Positions 1-12,100 are shown, counted from the stretch's first letter. The stretch is DNA of 64,000 bases from Bradysia coprophila (GCF_014529535.1 NW_023503296.1:1584051-1648050), one strand, 5' to 3'. The notes: generated from the letters alone by a model not told the origin. Numbers and translations are program-made.

Positions 1-215
1 AAATTTTGCTTTCGACAATTTGACTTAATTATTCAATATATTCATTATGTGTGGGATTTGGTTGATATGTTTTGTTTCTGCTGTGATCCATTTTATGGAT
101 CATCCATATAGTTAATTATTTGCGTAGCAGTAGCATGTAATATAATACGGTTGACGTAAAATCGTCATACGAATGTGAACAAATGGATACATTGAAACAA
201 ATTGTAGCAGTGCTG
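1..215. repeat. Left copy of a ~210 bp dispersed direct repeat
   Basis: The opening ~215 bases are repeated in the same orientation at about 4456-4745. Shared words include GTGTGGGATTTGGT, CTGCTGTGATCCATT, ATTTGCGTAGCAGTAGCATG, AAAATCGTCATACGAA and ATTGAAACAAATT, in the same order. The two copies differ by substitutions and several indels, the largest being about 60 extra bases in the right copy. The window starts inside or at the edge of this copy, so its true left end is unknown. No coding potential is visible. Confidence 0.8.
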
Positions 216-2144
216 TGGGGAAGTATATAGGATGTAAAAGTAATGCATCATACACTCCCATAGTCATAATATAATTGGGTAACTGTACTCACAATTATAG
301 TAATCGAGTTTTCTCGGTGGATATCAGTTCCTTGGTTAATTTTCTAACGACCAAGGTGTACACGTACAAAATTTTATTGGATCCATTCGAACCAGGTGTA
401 CACGGCCAATTTTTTTTTCTGACCCATTCCTCAAACGAGTAACGGGAATTATCGAAAATGTTTGGCTACAAATCAAAACGTACGTTTCGAGTCGATTGCT
501 GGCTAGCAACGCTGTCATGGACGATTTGACGGAGCAATCGTTCAAGAGTCAAATTTTATTGCTGTCGAATAAGGACTCATCCATTCGATCGCTAATGTGT
601 AAGTAAACTTTCGATGACACTATGCTTCTATCCGCCCATACACCTTCACACAGATTATACATTTCGTCGGAACAAAAATCTGAATATTAATTCTGATCCA
701 GTAGCTTCAGTTGATGCTATTCTAGATATCGAAACGTTACCGCCATGTAGCTTTTTATGTTGTTGCCAAAAATAGAATTTCTGTTCGACTGTAACGTCAT
801 AAACTTGATAAAACCTGAAACGATGCTAACACCTTTGGTATTTCATTGTACACTAACAGAACAAACACGAACAGTCGACTATTGCATTTATATATACTGT
901 TGAAAGGTGACAACTTCTTTACAGGGAAACGATTGATAACCTATTTCCGTATGGTAACAGTAAATATGAATACACTGCAAATATGTACTGCATTTAAACG
1001 AGTCGTTCTCTACAACTTTTCCGCATTTAACGATTTCTACCTTGAAGTATGGAATAAAAATGCTCCGATTTCGATGGCCGTGCAACCACCGGCTGCACGG
1101 GCTGCACAGACTGCTGCTGTTGCTGTTGATTAAATTTTTTTTTCTTTCATTTTATTTTTTAATTGATTTTTCAGTGTGATAATGGAACAATTTTTTTTTC
1201 GTTTTTGAGTTTTTGATTTCTTGGTACTTTTGAGAGAATTGAAAACGATCGATTTTTGTGATGCATAATATCACAACATTAATGTATACATTTTAGAAGT
1301 AGAAAGAGAGAGAGAGATAGAGAAAATAAATTAAATTTCAAAAATCTTATTTCAAATGAATTTTGTCAACTTACTGCAAATTTTCTATTCCCTCCCCCCA
1401 TCGGCTTAGAAGAGAATGTAAGCACAAAAAAATGTTATTGGGAAAAATCCACGGGACCGTTCAAATTTTACTGTCAGTTTTCTGTTGGTTAACTTGCTCT
1501 TTCGGAACCTTGCAATCCAAGGCATTTATTCTATTTCATCCGATACGATTAACGAGCTACTGCAAGCGTAACGATAACCTACACAAAATAGATCTGTCTG
1601 TTGTCTAGCACTTGAAACCGATGTACATATCCTTAGGGAAGACACCTTAACGACTTCCTGCTGAAATCTGGAAGATTCCAGTGACAGAAAAAGGAGTATG
1701 GACTGGGGAACAAAGGAACTTTAATATGGGTTTCTGCTTTCACATATTGGAAAGCCTCTGAAATAAGACTGCACATAGCATTAAGCTGCAATCGCAGTTC
1801 TACGTTTGAAAGACAGTTCATTCTTCGTTCGAATAATGAAATTTCCACCCAATTTTAATGCTAGGTGCAGTGCTACGGTCAATTCTGTCTAATGTTTTTT
1901 CTAGCAAAATGCAAGATGTAAGGGATTTCTTGACAAAATAGATCATTTTTGAGATAAGAGACTCGATAACTATACTCTGATGCTATCGCCCGTCGCCAAT
2001 GAAAGAATTATTTTAAAAAAATTCAGCAGTCGGAAAGCGTATCATATCAGTTAGGTCTTTGTTCCAAATAAATTCCATCAAATTTAAGTATCGAAAATCT
2101 TTTACTTCATCAGAAAAAAACTGTTGGACGGTTTCTGTTTGGCT
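216..2144. other. Non-genic interval
   Basis: No convincing gene. Reading frames here are short and match no family known to me. A GA-rich patch lies near 1300-1325, and a short pair of related words (AGGTGTACACG) occurs at about 353-405. Otherwise the stretch looks like neutral AT-rich intergenic DNA. Confidence 0.5.
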
Positions 2145-3970
2145 GTTTGCTGTTGTTGTTGTTGTGCGTTTGTATTGACCGTGTTGGCAGTTTGAATTGG
2201 CGGTTGCTGAAGTTGCTGTGTGTTAATCATGTCCGATTTCTGTTGGCCAGGATTTTGTATAATTGTTTGTTAGGATAAGGCTGCAGTCACAATCTGAACA
2301 TTTTGCTACAAGTTTATGGCTAACGGATTCGGCTGAAAGGTTTGTCGTTGCTTGCTGAATAGTTGTATTAACAATGGCATTCCAAGGTAGGAGATGACTG
2401 ATGAATGATGATGGGCTTTGTGTCAATGATTGGCGTGATTTGAATTTGATTCTCGATCGTTGCTTTGTTGGTCGTTATGGACGATTTGCTGGCTAGGGTG
2501 TGTCGATTTCAATTATTTTTTTTAGTCATTCCGGGTTCCGCCCTACCGCGATTCACCCTCGCACTAGCAATAATAATCAGCAAAAATTTTTTTTTTCTAA
2601 GTCAATATAAGCTTGCACCGTCACTTTTTCAAAAAATTTCGAGCTACACGAGATAGCTGGATTATGGGTCCGAACCAAAAAAAATCTACAGATGCTTTTG
2701 CAAAGTTTTCACTCTGTACGGCATCTAGAGGGTCTACTAGAACATACAAAAATTAAAAAAAGTTAAAAAAATGTTTTACCGTCATTTTGGTATAGCATCA
2801 AGTTTCACCGAGGTGGAATTTTCAAGAATTTTGTAAGTGGAAAAGTCATCTCACCTGGGTGAATTTTTTTCAAGCTATTGTTGTGATAGCTCATTTTGTA
2901 GGTATTTCAATAGCGCATCCAGCAAACGTACAGTTTCGATAGGTAAATTTAAATATTTTTTGGTTTCACTGTTGGAAGGCCCAAAAATTGGGCATTTCTT
3001 TGGGTATTTTCGAAAACATAACAAATTGGCTTCTCTTAAAAAACGAAATCTTACTATTTTCAGCTTTTAAATGTGTTATTCATGAATAATATTTGAATTT
3101 CTGTCAAAATTTTTCATTTACTTGCTGTATTTAAAATGTTAATTGTCTCCATACTCGAAGAAATGCCCAATTTTTGGGCCTTCCAACAGCGAAACCAAAA
3201 AATATTTAAATTTACCTATCGAAACTGTACGTTTGCTGGATGCGCTATTGAAATACCTACAAAATGAGCTATCACAACAATAGCTTGAAAAAAATTCACC
3301 CAGGTGAGATGACTTTTCCACTTACAAAATTCTTGAAAATTCCACCTCGGTGAAACTTGATGCTATACCAAAATGACGGTAAAACATTTTTTTATTTTTT
3401 TTTTATTTTTGTATGTTCTAGTAGACCCTCTAGATGCCGTACAGAGTGAAAACTTTGCAAAAGCATCTGTAGATTTTTTTTGGTTCGGACCCATAATCCA
3501 GCTATCTCGTGTAGCTCGAAATTTTTTGAAAAAGTGACGGTGCAAGCTTATATTGACTTAGAAAAAAAAAAATTTTGCTGATTATTATTGCTAGTGCGAG
3601 GGTGAATCGCGGTAGGGCGGAACCCGGAATGACTAAAAAAAATAATTGAAATCGACACACCCTATTGCTGGCATCGATCTGGTATATTTGAATGTTACCA
3701 ATCTGGCTGGGAACGTTTCCCGGTGCAGTAGGAATTGTGTCGATCCGTTTTTCATTTCACTTGCTTCTTTTTGGCTTTCGTCGTTGTTACTGTTGCTACA
3801 ATAGGTGTTTGCTGGGACACGGTCTGCGGCAGTGTCGTTGTTATCGTTGGAGTTGAAATCGGCATTGATACACCAGATCCGGTACTCGTACATGCCGTTA
3901 TAATTGTTCCAGCTTGATTGACAACACGCATCAGTTGATTTTGAATTTCATTGATTTGACTTTGTAATGA
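2145..3970 (-). pseudogene. Truncated duplicate of BICRA exon 4, split by a hAT element
   Basis: Bases ~2145-2493 and 3673-3970 are a degenerate copy of ~27112-27787, an internal part of BICRA exon 4, in the same orientation. Matching blocks are long (for example the stretches containing GGTCGTTATGGACGATTTGC and ATACACCAGATCCGGTACTC). The copy lacks 27 bp present at parental 27138-27164, lacks another ~14 bp near parental 27330, and has ~7 extra bases near 2401. The last two break the reading frame. There is no start codon, splice site or flanking exon, so this is a dead internal fragment. It begins in the CAA/CAG tract region and ends inside the exon, so it is a genomic fragment, not a processed retrocopy of a whole mRNA. 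A 1171 bp transposon (2494-3664) was inserted afterwards. Confidence 0.9.
2494..3664. mobile_element. hAT-type foldback MITE, 1171 bp, with 8-bp target duplication
   Basis: The element has very long inverted arms (about 2494-3009 and 3150-3664, roughly 515 bp each) around a ~140 bp spacer. The ends are TAGGGTGTGTCGA and its complement. The direct repeat TTGCTGGC flanks it (2486-2493 and 3665-3672). The homologous sequence in BICRA (around 27478-27485) has TTGCTGGC once with no insert, so it acts as an empty site. An 8-bp target duplication plus a terminus fitting YARNG is characteristic of the hAT superfamily. The arms give identical short reading frames on both strands, but no transposase is present, so the element is non-autonomous. 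Confidence 0.9.
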
Positions 3971-4455
3971 CGAAGGATTTTCAATGATTTTCTGAGGATT
4001 TTCTCTACTATCTTTGCAGGATTTCCATCATCGATTTTTAGGGATTTACTTCCTAAGCTCTACAGTCAAAGGCAGTCAATTTTCAGCATAAATTAGCTTC
4101 AGCTGTTTTTCAGCTGATCCTAGAGCTGATCCATACAAACAATCACAACCGTTTATATGTCTTTATACGGTTTTACAACTATCATGCGCGTGCGTGTAGC
4201 AGCTTCAACCGTATGAACAAGGAAAACCAGTTTTGATTGTATGTGTGGATCAGCTGAAAAACAGCTGAAGCAAATTTATGCTGAAAATTGACTGCCTTTG
4301 ACTGTAAGGATTTTCTTAGATTTTGAAGAATTTTCTTTAGTTTTCTGAGGATTTTCTGATGTAATAATTTTCCAGTTTTCCTAAGGATTTTCTTTTGACT
4401 GAAACTGATAAAGCATTTTATTTGAATATCTGCCCCTCGGTTAAACTTTATTCTC
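3971..4455. repeat. Degenerate AGGATTTTCT-rich tract
   Basis: Outside the embedded Tc1-like element (4063-4304), this stretch repeats variants of AGGATTTTCT / GAGGATTTTCT (3971-4030 and 4307-4400). It looks like a degraded simple repeat. The two parts join cleanly once the element is removed. No gene is seen. Confidence 0.5.
4063..4304. mobile_element. Tc1/mariner-type MITE, 242 bp, TA target duplication
   Basis: Terminal inverted repeats of ~62 bp begin CAGTCAAAGGCAGTCAATTT on the left and end with the complement on the right. TA dinucleotides flank it (4061-4062 and 4305-4306). CAGT termini with a TA duplication are typical of Tc1/mariner elements. Inside the arms the palindromic word CAGCTGTTTTTCAGCTG adds secondary structure. 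There is no transposase gene. Confidence 0.8.
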
Positions 4456-4745
4456 CAATGAATTTTGCTTTCGACCATTCGACTTAATGGCTAGGACAGG
4501 ACATACGCTATAAGAAAAAAAAAGATTTTTGTTCAATAAGTGTGGGATTTGGTCGATATTTTTTGTTTTAATTTCATCTGCTGTGATCCATTATGGATCA
4601 TCCTTACATTATTTGCGTAGCAGTAGCATGTACGGTTGACATAAAATCGTCATACGAAAATACAGTCAAGCAGAATCTTCTGTTTCACCAGCAGAGTGCA
4701 GTGGACGCTTTAATTTAGAATTTAATCAAATGGAACAATTGAAAC
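4456..4745. repeat. Right copy of the dispersed direct repeat
   Basis: Partner of the repeat at 1-215, in the same orientation. It carries two insertions relative to the left copy: one of ~40 bases near 4488-4530 and one of ~60 bases near 4665-4725. The two copies bracket the BICRA fragment and both transposons. Confidence 0.75.
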
Positions 4746-6942
4746 AAATTTTTTGTTATTTATACCTGATAAATATATTAAGACTAGAAATTCATTTTTT
4801 AATTTAAAAAAACAGTCATCAATTATATAAAATTAAAAAAGAAAAGAAACAGTTGGTCGTTCTATATAACTTGTAACTTCTAACACAAATTATTTATTTT
4901 AAAGGTAAGTATATTTGTCCAAAATATTTTTTCCCCATAAATCAAACCAAAATTTAGCCATCAGCCAAACGATGTTAATAAAAAGTTTTATTTTTTTCTA
5001 ACGGTGCGTGCATGCGTGTGTGCTTGGTTTAGATAAGTGAAAGACTTAATGATATATTTCCCCATATTTTTCGCACAATAAATATTATGTTAAAGAAAGC
5101 GATGCCTCCGATAAAATTAAGTTGTCTTATAAGTGCAAATAGAATCGAATAAAATAATGAAAATTGAGGTAGGGACCGGCTATAGTTACCCACCGATTAA
5201 TGTATCACCTTTGTACATAGTTTTTCGGGTCAAGAGAAAGGGAAAGAAGATTACGATCAAATTTAAAGATTGAACCCTTGCAAGGTTTTAACAGAAAAAC
5301 TGTCCGGAAAAATCGATAGGGAAAGTAGGTCAGTAGTCTTAGCGTAGTCTAAGGTAGTTGAGCATTTTTTTTTCTGCAATTGCCTTCTATTTATAAGTTT
5401 TTATAAGTATCTAAGCTTCGAAAATATGGAACCTTGGTATTCTCAACAACTTACCCAATTTACCATTTTATTCAATTCTACTCGTACGCACACGAAAATC
5501 ATCGTCAATCACGCTTAATTCCAAATGAAACCGAACTCAATCCTATATAACGTACAATCGACAAAATATCATTCGTGTCAATTCATGTTGACCAGTCGTC
5601 ATTTATTATGGTGTCCTGTCTTGTCTACTGAAAATGTCACATTTTAAGAATTTTTTATGCAAACTCCTTCATCCGATCCTTTATCTCTAGAACTATGTAG
5701 CCAGTTAGACTCTCCCAGGCCAACAATCAAGTACATAGAAACTGAGGTAAGTAAAAACGTGCAAAGGACGATTTTATGGCTTACGGGTCTGTGTGTAAGC
5801 GCAAACAATCAATAGGGGGGGCTACCAATGTGCACAATATACGTGGCCATAGTGTGACTATTAATCTATCGAACTAATTTTTATCTATTTACCAAAAACT
5901 GTATAACAACATCAATATCTCTCCGATCATAAAAAAAAATAATTTTATTACTGGAATAGGTAACACTTAGCCGAAATAAAACGAAAACATCGAAAAATCT
6001 CATTATTTGGCATTGTCTAAGTCTCTAAATTTTGTAGAAAAAATATCATTTTATGGATCACTTCGTAGTACAAGCAGCAAGTAGTGTTACAAACAGTTTA
6101 TACATCGCCTTTTTTGTCATTCGTTCTTGTAATTGTGCTTTATCAAATACGGAGGATGCACAAGAATCTTGCTGTCACAGGAATTTATTGGGGAATGTGT
6201 TGACTGCGCACCTGCTCCTTTTTTTTTCAATGACAAGTGGTAGTCCGAGTCGAATACAACGGCTTCCAAATATCCTGGTAAAAAAAAACAATTTTACGCA
6301 TTTTCTTTTATCTGCTAGCTTGAGGACTTAAAATTCCCTTAAAATTCTAAAAATTAAAATAAAATCAGAATAAGCCCTGCTTCCGGTAGTACAACTAATT
6401 GAAATGTGGCTAGTCAAACACAGCCGCATTGTAACAAGAATTATGTCATGTCATATCCGGGGCCTGATATTAGGAATTCAATTTCTAAAAATTCCTTAAA
6501 TTTGCTAAATTTACTAAAATTAAGAATTCAAAAAATTCAGGAATTTGAAGGAATTTTTTAAGAATTTTCTGGAAATAAGTTCCTAGAAAGAGGTCCTGTA
6601 TAACATAATCCCGGAAGGGTTCGAATTTATGCAATTAAGACAATGTCATTAGTGATGGCGGCAAAGATCGTAAAAGATGCCTTGCGAAAATGAAATAATG
6701 AACACTTTATGCAAGGACTTTATATAACTTGTGACAGAGGAGATATTGCTTATAATGCGATGCTTGCATATACTATACATGGTTGTTTCAACAAAACACT
6801 TTTATCTGTTCATCCAGGTTGTCATTTCTCTTTTTGTCTTTTTTTTAAATAAATTAAAATTTTCATTTGTATCCAACTTAAGTGCTCGGAATTTTTGTTT
6901 TAGATTTTTACAAAAGAAGAAAGGCGAAAAAAAGAAAGAAAT
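4746..6942. other. Non-genic interval downstream of MAN1B1
   Basis: No recognisable gene. It contains AT-rich sequence and a degenerate AATTC/TTTAA-rich patch near 6475-6560. The last few hundred bases before 6943 lie immediately 3' of the MAN1B1 stop codon and probably include its 3' UTR. Confidence 0.45.
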
Positions 6943-9900
6943 TTAATTGGTTCTAATTGGCAATGGATGCGCCTCCGAATTGAAAACGAATTTCTCCAAG
7001 TCAATTTCCTTTCGATCATCACTAAATAACAAATAAAAATACTTCAACGTTTCGCCGAGGAAAAACGATTCCATCATATCACGCGGCTTTACATTCAGCA
7101 CACTCTTCACATTACCAATGGATGTGTAACCATTTTTGACTTTCGTGTATTTTTCGAAGGCCTGAAATATATTCCAGCCCATGTCCTGATATGTGGCGTT
7201 ACCCGTCAACGCATAAAAATAATATAAACTTTCGACGAATTCCGGCCGCAACAAGTTATGAGCATCGGTCGTTTTCACATACAGATCCGATTCACTTTCA
7301 CCGTTCAAATTGAAATAAGTTATTTCCGGTGCTAGTTGGGTCGGTTGTTTCATGTACGTCTGATAGCACGTTTCAAGCAGATCTTGTGCGAGTTTCAAGT
7401 GGGTGGGTGGCATTCCATTTTTATGGCCGAGCAGCAATGTACCGGGCAAGTAGCACGTCAAATGATCCATTTTCGGTTTGAAATCTTTGCCGTTGATTAG
7501 TTCACCGATGTAGACGTGGTGTTCTTTTGGAGTTTCCTTCACCAAATGTTCCAGTACGCCGCCGATGGCGGTCTTGTAATCGCCAATGATGCTGAGGATA
7601 TCAAAATATTTTTGTTGAAGTGTGCCGAATGTATGCTAAATATAATTCCACTTACAAGTCGTCGTCTTTTTTGCCAGTTTGAAGCCACTGTTTCAGCAAG
7701 TATTCATAATATGAGTCTCCCCTAGCGCCCAGTGAAATTGTGGCGAAATTTCGAAATGTTCCTGTGTTGGCATTAATAAATATTGGCACCAATCCATCTT
7801 TCTTTGGTAACGAATGCACTTTTTCGTTGATTCTAGCTGAAATCTGCAAAAAAAAAAAAAAATTTTTGTCTTAATCCACTTTTGTTGTTGTAAGCATGTT
7901 ACAATGAAAGTAAATGGGGTAAAAAAGAAACTTATAAAATTACGTAGAAAATAGCTAGACCACTGTGGAGCGAAAAAAGTCGTTCAATCTGTAACATTAT
8001 GTACGTCGATTCCAGCAGAACTTCAAGGGTTGACTTTTGGACGTTCAATTGTTCCAACATCGGGAACATTTTTAGCGATTCATTGTTGGAGTGTCCTTCA
8101 CGTGACCATTGTATAAACAGCCATTGTTCTTGCCATCGGAATTGGTCGATAGCTTCAAATTTTCAGAAAGCGAAGCGCTTGATCCGCAAATTTTTACAGA
8201 AGGATATTTCAACGTTACAAAGTTTGGATTGATCCACTAATCTTCAAATGGACGGAAATCCGTTTCAAATGATCACAATTAACACTTTCGATGAATTGAT
8301 CGCGGGAGTTCCCACGATTGTAAATTTTTAACTTTAAATTCGAAGTTTTGGCAGTTTGAAATCGTTACCCTGAAAGTTTCGAACACTTACAGGCAATATG
8401 TGCTCACATTTTGTCAATGGTAAAAGGGCTTTTGCGTATCCATATTCAAAATACCAAACTTTGACGCCACGTCGAAGTCAAAAAATAATTTTTCAGTAAA
8501 AATGTGATTGCATTGGCTAGAAATAAAAATTAAGTTGTACTGAGGAGAACATCGATTTCCTTCAGATCATTTAGTTTAGCTAAAAAAAACCTCGGCATCC
8601 TCGGTTGGGTATAACGTCACTGAGTACAGCTACAGACATTTCGAAATCGGAATCAATAACAGCATTTTGTCAAAATCGATCATTAGACATGTGCTGCCGC
8701 TGATTGTCACTGCAAAAGCTTCCACCATGGCCGAAAATGAGATCTGGCCCATTATTTGTATTGTGCTTATTTTTCCTTTTTTTGATACAATTGCTTTGTA
8801 ATTACTTGAATCAAACGATGGAGTTACATCCGAGCTCCATCGGAAGAAGTTTTCTGTTAGATATTTCCAGCTGCTGCAAGTTGGAAGTTCGCAGAAGTAG
8901 TTTAGCCGGCAGATGGACAGTCGAAAGCGTTTTGCCGGCCGTTTTCTTTGTAAAGAATTATGTTTGATAGCAATTGGAATTCGACGTTGCAATCATTTCG
9001 CCTTTGACGCCTTTGTTATTTTTCCAATATTTCTTGTACATTAGCTGGATATCATCCCGCGAGTGTATTAAATGGGAAAAAGGTTCCAAAACCTCATGTA
9101 GAAAACTGATGAATCGGTTTTTTACAGAACTTTTTTTTAACAGAGCACAAATTCTTGTCCTTAACTCGATCTCAATTTAATTTTTTTTAAATCCTACCTC
9201 TTCATAATTTGAATCACCGGTCGAACGAGACAAATCTCTAAATTCCAATTGAATGGTAGTGACTTCACTAGTTGAACTATCTGGTGACCATTTCGGTGAG
9301 TGTGCCTTCATCGTTGATAAATTGATATCCGAAAATGGTATTCCCGACGGTGAGTCAAAGCAAGGAAGTAAACGATTACCCAAATCAATCTGTAATTTGC
9401 ATTTTGTGGGGCTTAGTTTCAAGTTTAAAACGAAAAGTAGTTGCATTACTCACCGCTTTGGTTAAAAACATTTTATCGCCACTCAGGTGATAAGTTGATA
9501 ATAAGCCGCCGAGTACTCGAATCGTCACTTCAAACAAATTTACTTCCACATTTTTATCGAACTTCAAGTACATTTCGATCCAATTTCTGGCTTCCTCAAA
9601 TTCTAAAGAAAAACCAAAAATTTTAGTATTTGAATGAACCAGTGTAACATGAGGAAATGATTGCTGCAAATTCTAAAACACCAAAGATTTTCTTCAGCTA
9701 GATTCATTTAACTGAAAATTAGTAATATCGGAACACAAATACCCCGAGTTACGGTAGAGATGTGGGGGCTCGAGTTTTTTTCCGGTCAGATCGGGCCCAG
9801 GCCTATCATATTTCATGTAAAACATATTTTTCACTGGCTGTACAATTGGAGCAGTCTTCTTTTCGATTATCTTAAAATAAATAAATTTTTCACACCAATT

Positions 9901-10934
9901 TCTAATTTTCGCGCGGGCGCGGTTCTCTTTCGGATGGAACTGTGTTTCTCATAGTCAAAGAGCGGACCGGAACAACCCCAATTTGTGGAATATTTTAGTG
10001 TTTCGGAAGAGTAAGGCTCAGTACGTTTGAGGGTATTTTACAAAATTGAGTCCTTCCAATCAAATCAACAGCGAGTACGATATTCTTACGAACTTCGAAA
10101 AAATTTTCCAATGTAAGCTTGAGTTGAGTCACAAAATCAACACACCGGCAGCTGTATTGTTTCTTGTCAAATTCGATGTTAAAACTAATATGTGAAGTGG
10201 GCGAAATTAACAAGCTACTCACCTTCCTGTAAATCCATAATATACAGTGTGTCCAACGAATCAACAATGGTCAATCCCAAACCGAACCAATCGTGCGATC
10301 CCATTGACATCGGCTTTAAGTTATCATGACCCCATGCAAATTCTTTGTATCCCTTCCACGCATGCTTGAATGCATCAACGACTGCCTTCTGTCGATTATT
10401 CGTCGAGCCCTTGAAATCTTTTGCACCTTCGGTTTCCCGCTCGATCGTGTCAATGGCATTCTTAATATTATTCTCATCGTTTGACTGCTCTTTCGGTTCC
10501 TCCAAAATGCTATCGACAATTTGACTATTTTGATTTAAATTTTCGTTCGGTGATTCTTTGATCGATTCATCTATCTGATTGGGCAGAACATTTTGAAAAA
10601 TCGGTTTCGCCGGCTTAGGCTCATCGAATGGTTCGATTTTGATGTGGTTTGTCTCTTCATTGAAATTCTCCTTCGGTTTATCATTTGGTATCAGTAACAG
10701 TAATGTGATAACTACGACTACTATTGCTATGAATATGAAATTACGTTGAAGACGAGACAGTTGATTCCAGTGCTAATGAAAAACGTAAATAAATCAATGG
10801 ACAACGTATAGGTATATCCTCTTTCGTTGAAAGAAACCACTTACCCGTTTCAGACTTTTTCTGCTGCCGCCGTATTCGGAACTAATCGAACCCGGTACAA
10901 GCAGCGAAATATGATCGGTCTTTGTTTCAAACAT
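6943..10934 (-). CDS. MAN1B1: ER mannosyl-oligosaccharide 1,2-alpha-mannosidase (GH47)
   Basis: Class I alpha-1,2-mannosidase. In this family the enzyme trims Man9GlcNAc2 to the Man8B isomer in the early secretory pathway and marks misfolded glycoproteins for degradation. Six coding exons: 10845-10934, 10223-10772, 9454-9602, 9198-9389, 7656-7843, 6943-7591. All are GT-AG and the phases match, giving 605 aa. Residues 1-41 are cytosolic; ~42-59 form a hydrophobic signal anchor (type II membrane protein); an acidic low-complexity stem reaches ~157; the GH47 domain fills ~158-600. Visible family motifs include [63 protein letters not shown] and [12 protein letters not shown]. The last motif reads [10 protein letters not shown]; the family normally has Thr where Ser stands, the residue that binds the catalytic calcium. 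The start ATG at 10934 is followed by an open exon and a clean GTAAGT donor. It neighbours BICRA, downstream on the same strand. Confidence 0.95.
7844..9197 (-). other. Intron 4 of MAN1B1
   Basis: A 1.35 kb intron, the largest in this gene, with donor GTAGGA and an acceptor after a T-rich run (TTTTTGCAG). The short frames inside match nothing. No nested gene or clear transposon was seen. Confidence 0.85.
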
Positions 10935-12100
10935 AACTTTTTTATTGTTCGTCGGCCAACTTATGTTCGTTTAACATAGTGTCACACTTAGGATATTAAG
11001 CATAATACAGTAATACAAAAAAAACATTTATTTATTTACTAAGTCAATTTTTGTGCCTTTAATCCGAAAAAAAATAAATCTGCCACATCACTTAAGTTTT
11101 GACATGTTCAGCTCCGAACAATTTGCATCTACAATTTGCAGTAAACACTAATAGTAACAGACTTTGTAGTAAAATAATCTCTCTCAGTTTGACTTTGGAT
11201 TTTTTTATTTAGAAATGTACACCATATTGACGTTTGAGTGATATCACTCTGCGAGCTCTGTGACCTATTTTTCAGCTCTGATCCGCAATCGGCAGTGAGG
11301 TGTAAATACAAAATGTCTTGGCTTGGCGCTAAAATTTAAATCGAGAATTCAATAAGTAAATAATTCAATGACATTGTGTTCATGATTTGGTAAGATACCA
11401 TTTAACCTGTTACAGACGGCAAGCATTAGGACCAGTATTATTATCGGGCTGCTTGTACTTCCATGGATCAGAGTATTTTTAATCGGTTGTTTTTAAAATC
11501 TTGTACTTCAGTTTTATTAACATGCATTTTATTATATAGAAAGGATCTTACCATTATCGATAACAGATGAATAGCCGTAGGGGATCATTCATAAAATATG
11601 CGTGACGACTATTTGCATCTTTTCGTGTCACATTTTTATCAATATCTTGCGTCTTTTTCGCAAACCTGACATACTTTATGAACGCTCCCTAGGGCTAACA
11701 GATTTGGTTTTGTGAAAGTAGCGACAAAGAAATGGTTTCGGTCGAGTCGCTGGTTGACTAATTGCTGTTATTGGATCGAATGTAATTCACATTTCAACCG
11801 TTACGGAATCCAGTAACATCGTGAGGAGTGCAGCAATATTATGAATTTATTGCTTCAGCTAAATAATAATTACTTCGGTTCTTATCTGAAGAAATAAAAG
11901 TCAAGGTACGACCGAGCGACATTTTTTTGATCGGTGCTTCAATTGAGTGGAATGTTATCTCAATATATTACCATTTCCACATCATTTCCCGAACACCCGA
12001 ATCGGTCTCACTTTTCAACTCCATTCCCAATATAGGCCTTTTCCATTGAACTTTAAAATGGACTTTTCACAAGCCGAAGACGCACGAGAGCATCCACAGA
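10935..12100. other. Region upstream of MAN1B1
   Basis: Contains the presumed MAN1B1 promoter and 5' UTR. No gene is recognised. A small inverted-repeat element lies at 11578-11691. Confidence 0.5.
11578..11691. repeat. Small inverted-repeat element, ~114 bp
   Basis: Ends are imperfect inverted repeats of ~22 bp: left TAGGGGATCATTCATAAAA, right the complement of TAGGGAGCGTTCATAAAG. This type of TIR is common in insect MITEs. No clean target duplication was found, so the superfamily is left open. Confidence 0.6.

Noticed and set aside
846..1133. 95-codon frame ending in an Ala/Gln-rich tail
   Set aside because: No family match, no splice context, and codon usage looks like intergenic DNA.
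2837..3321. Two near-identical short proteins on opposite strands (beginning MEKSSHLGEFF)
   Set aside because: They are the same inverted arm of the hAT foldback read in both directions; no evidence of coding.
2145..3970. Functional second BICRA gene or processed retrogene
   Set aside because: Only part of one exon is present, with frame-breaking indels and no polyA tail or exon junctions.
1..4745. LTR retrotransposon with the direct repeats as LTRs
   Set aside because: Between the repeats there is no gag, protease, RT or integrase, no primer-binding site or polypurine tract was evident, and the interior is a BICRA fragment plus two DNA transposons.
6053..6331. 92-codon frame with hydrophobic stretches
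   Set aside because: No recognisable domain and a poly-T driven hydrophobic bias; not supported.
7632..7655. A 20-nt intron between MAN1B1 exons 5 and 6
   Set aside because: Far too short for spliceosomal removal; the next acceptor (CAG at 7594-7592) gives a 64-nt intron and restores the family sequence.
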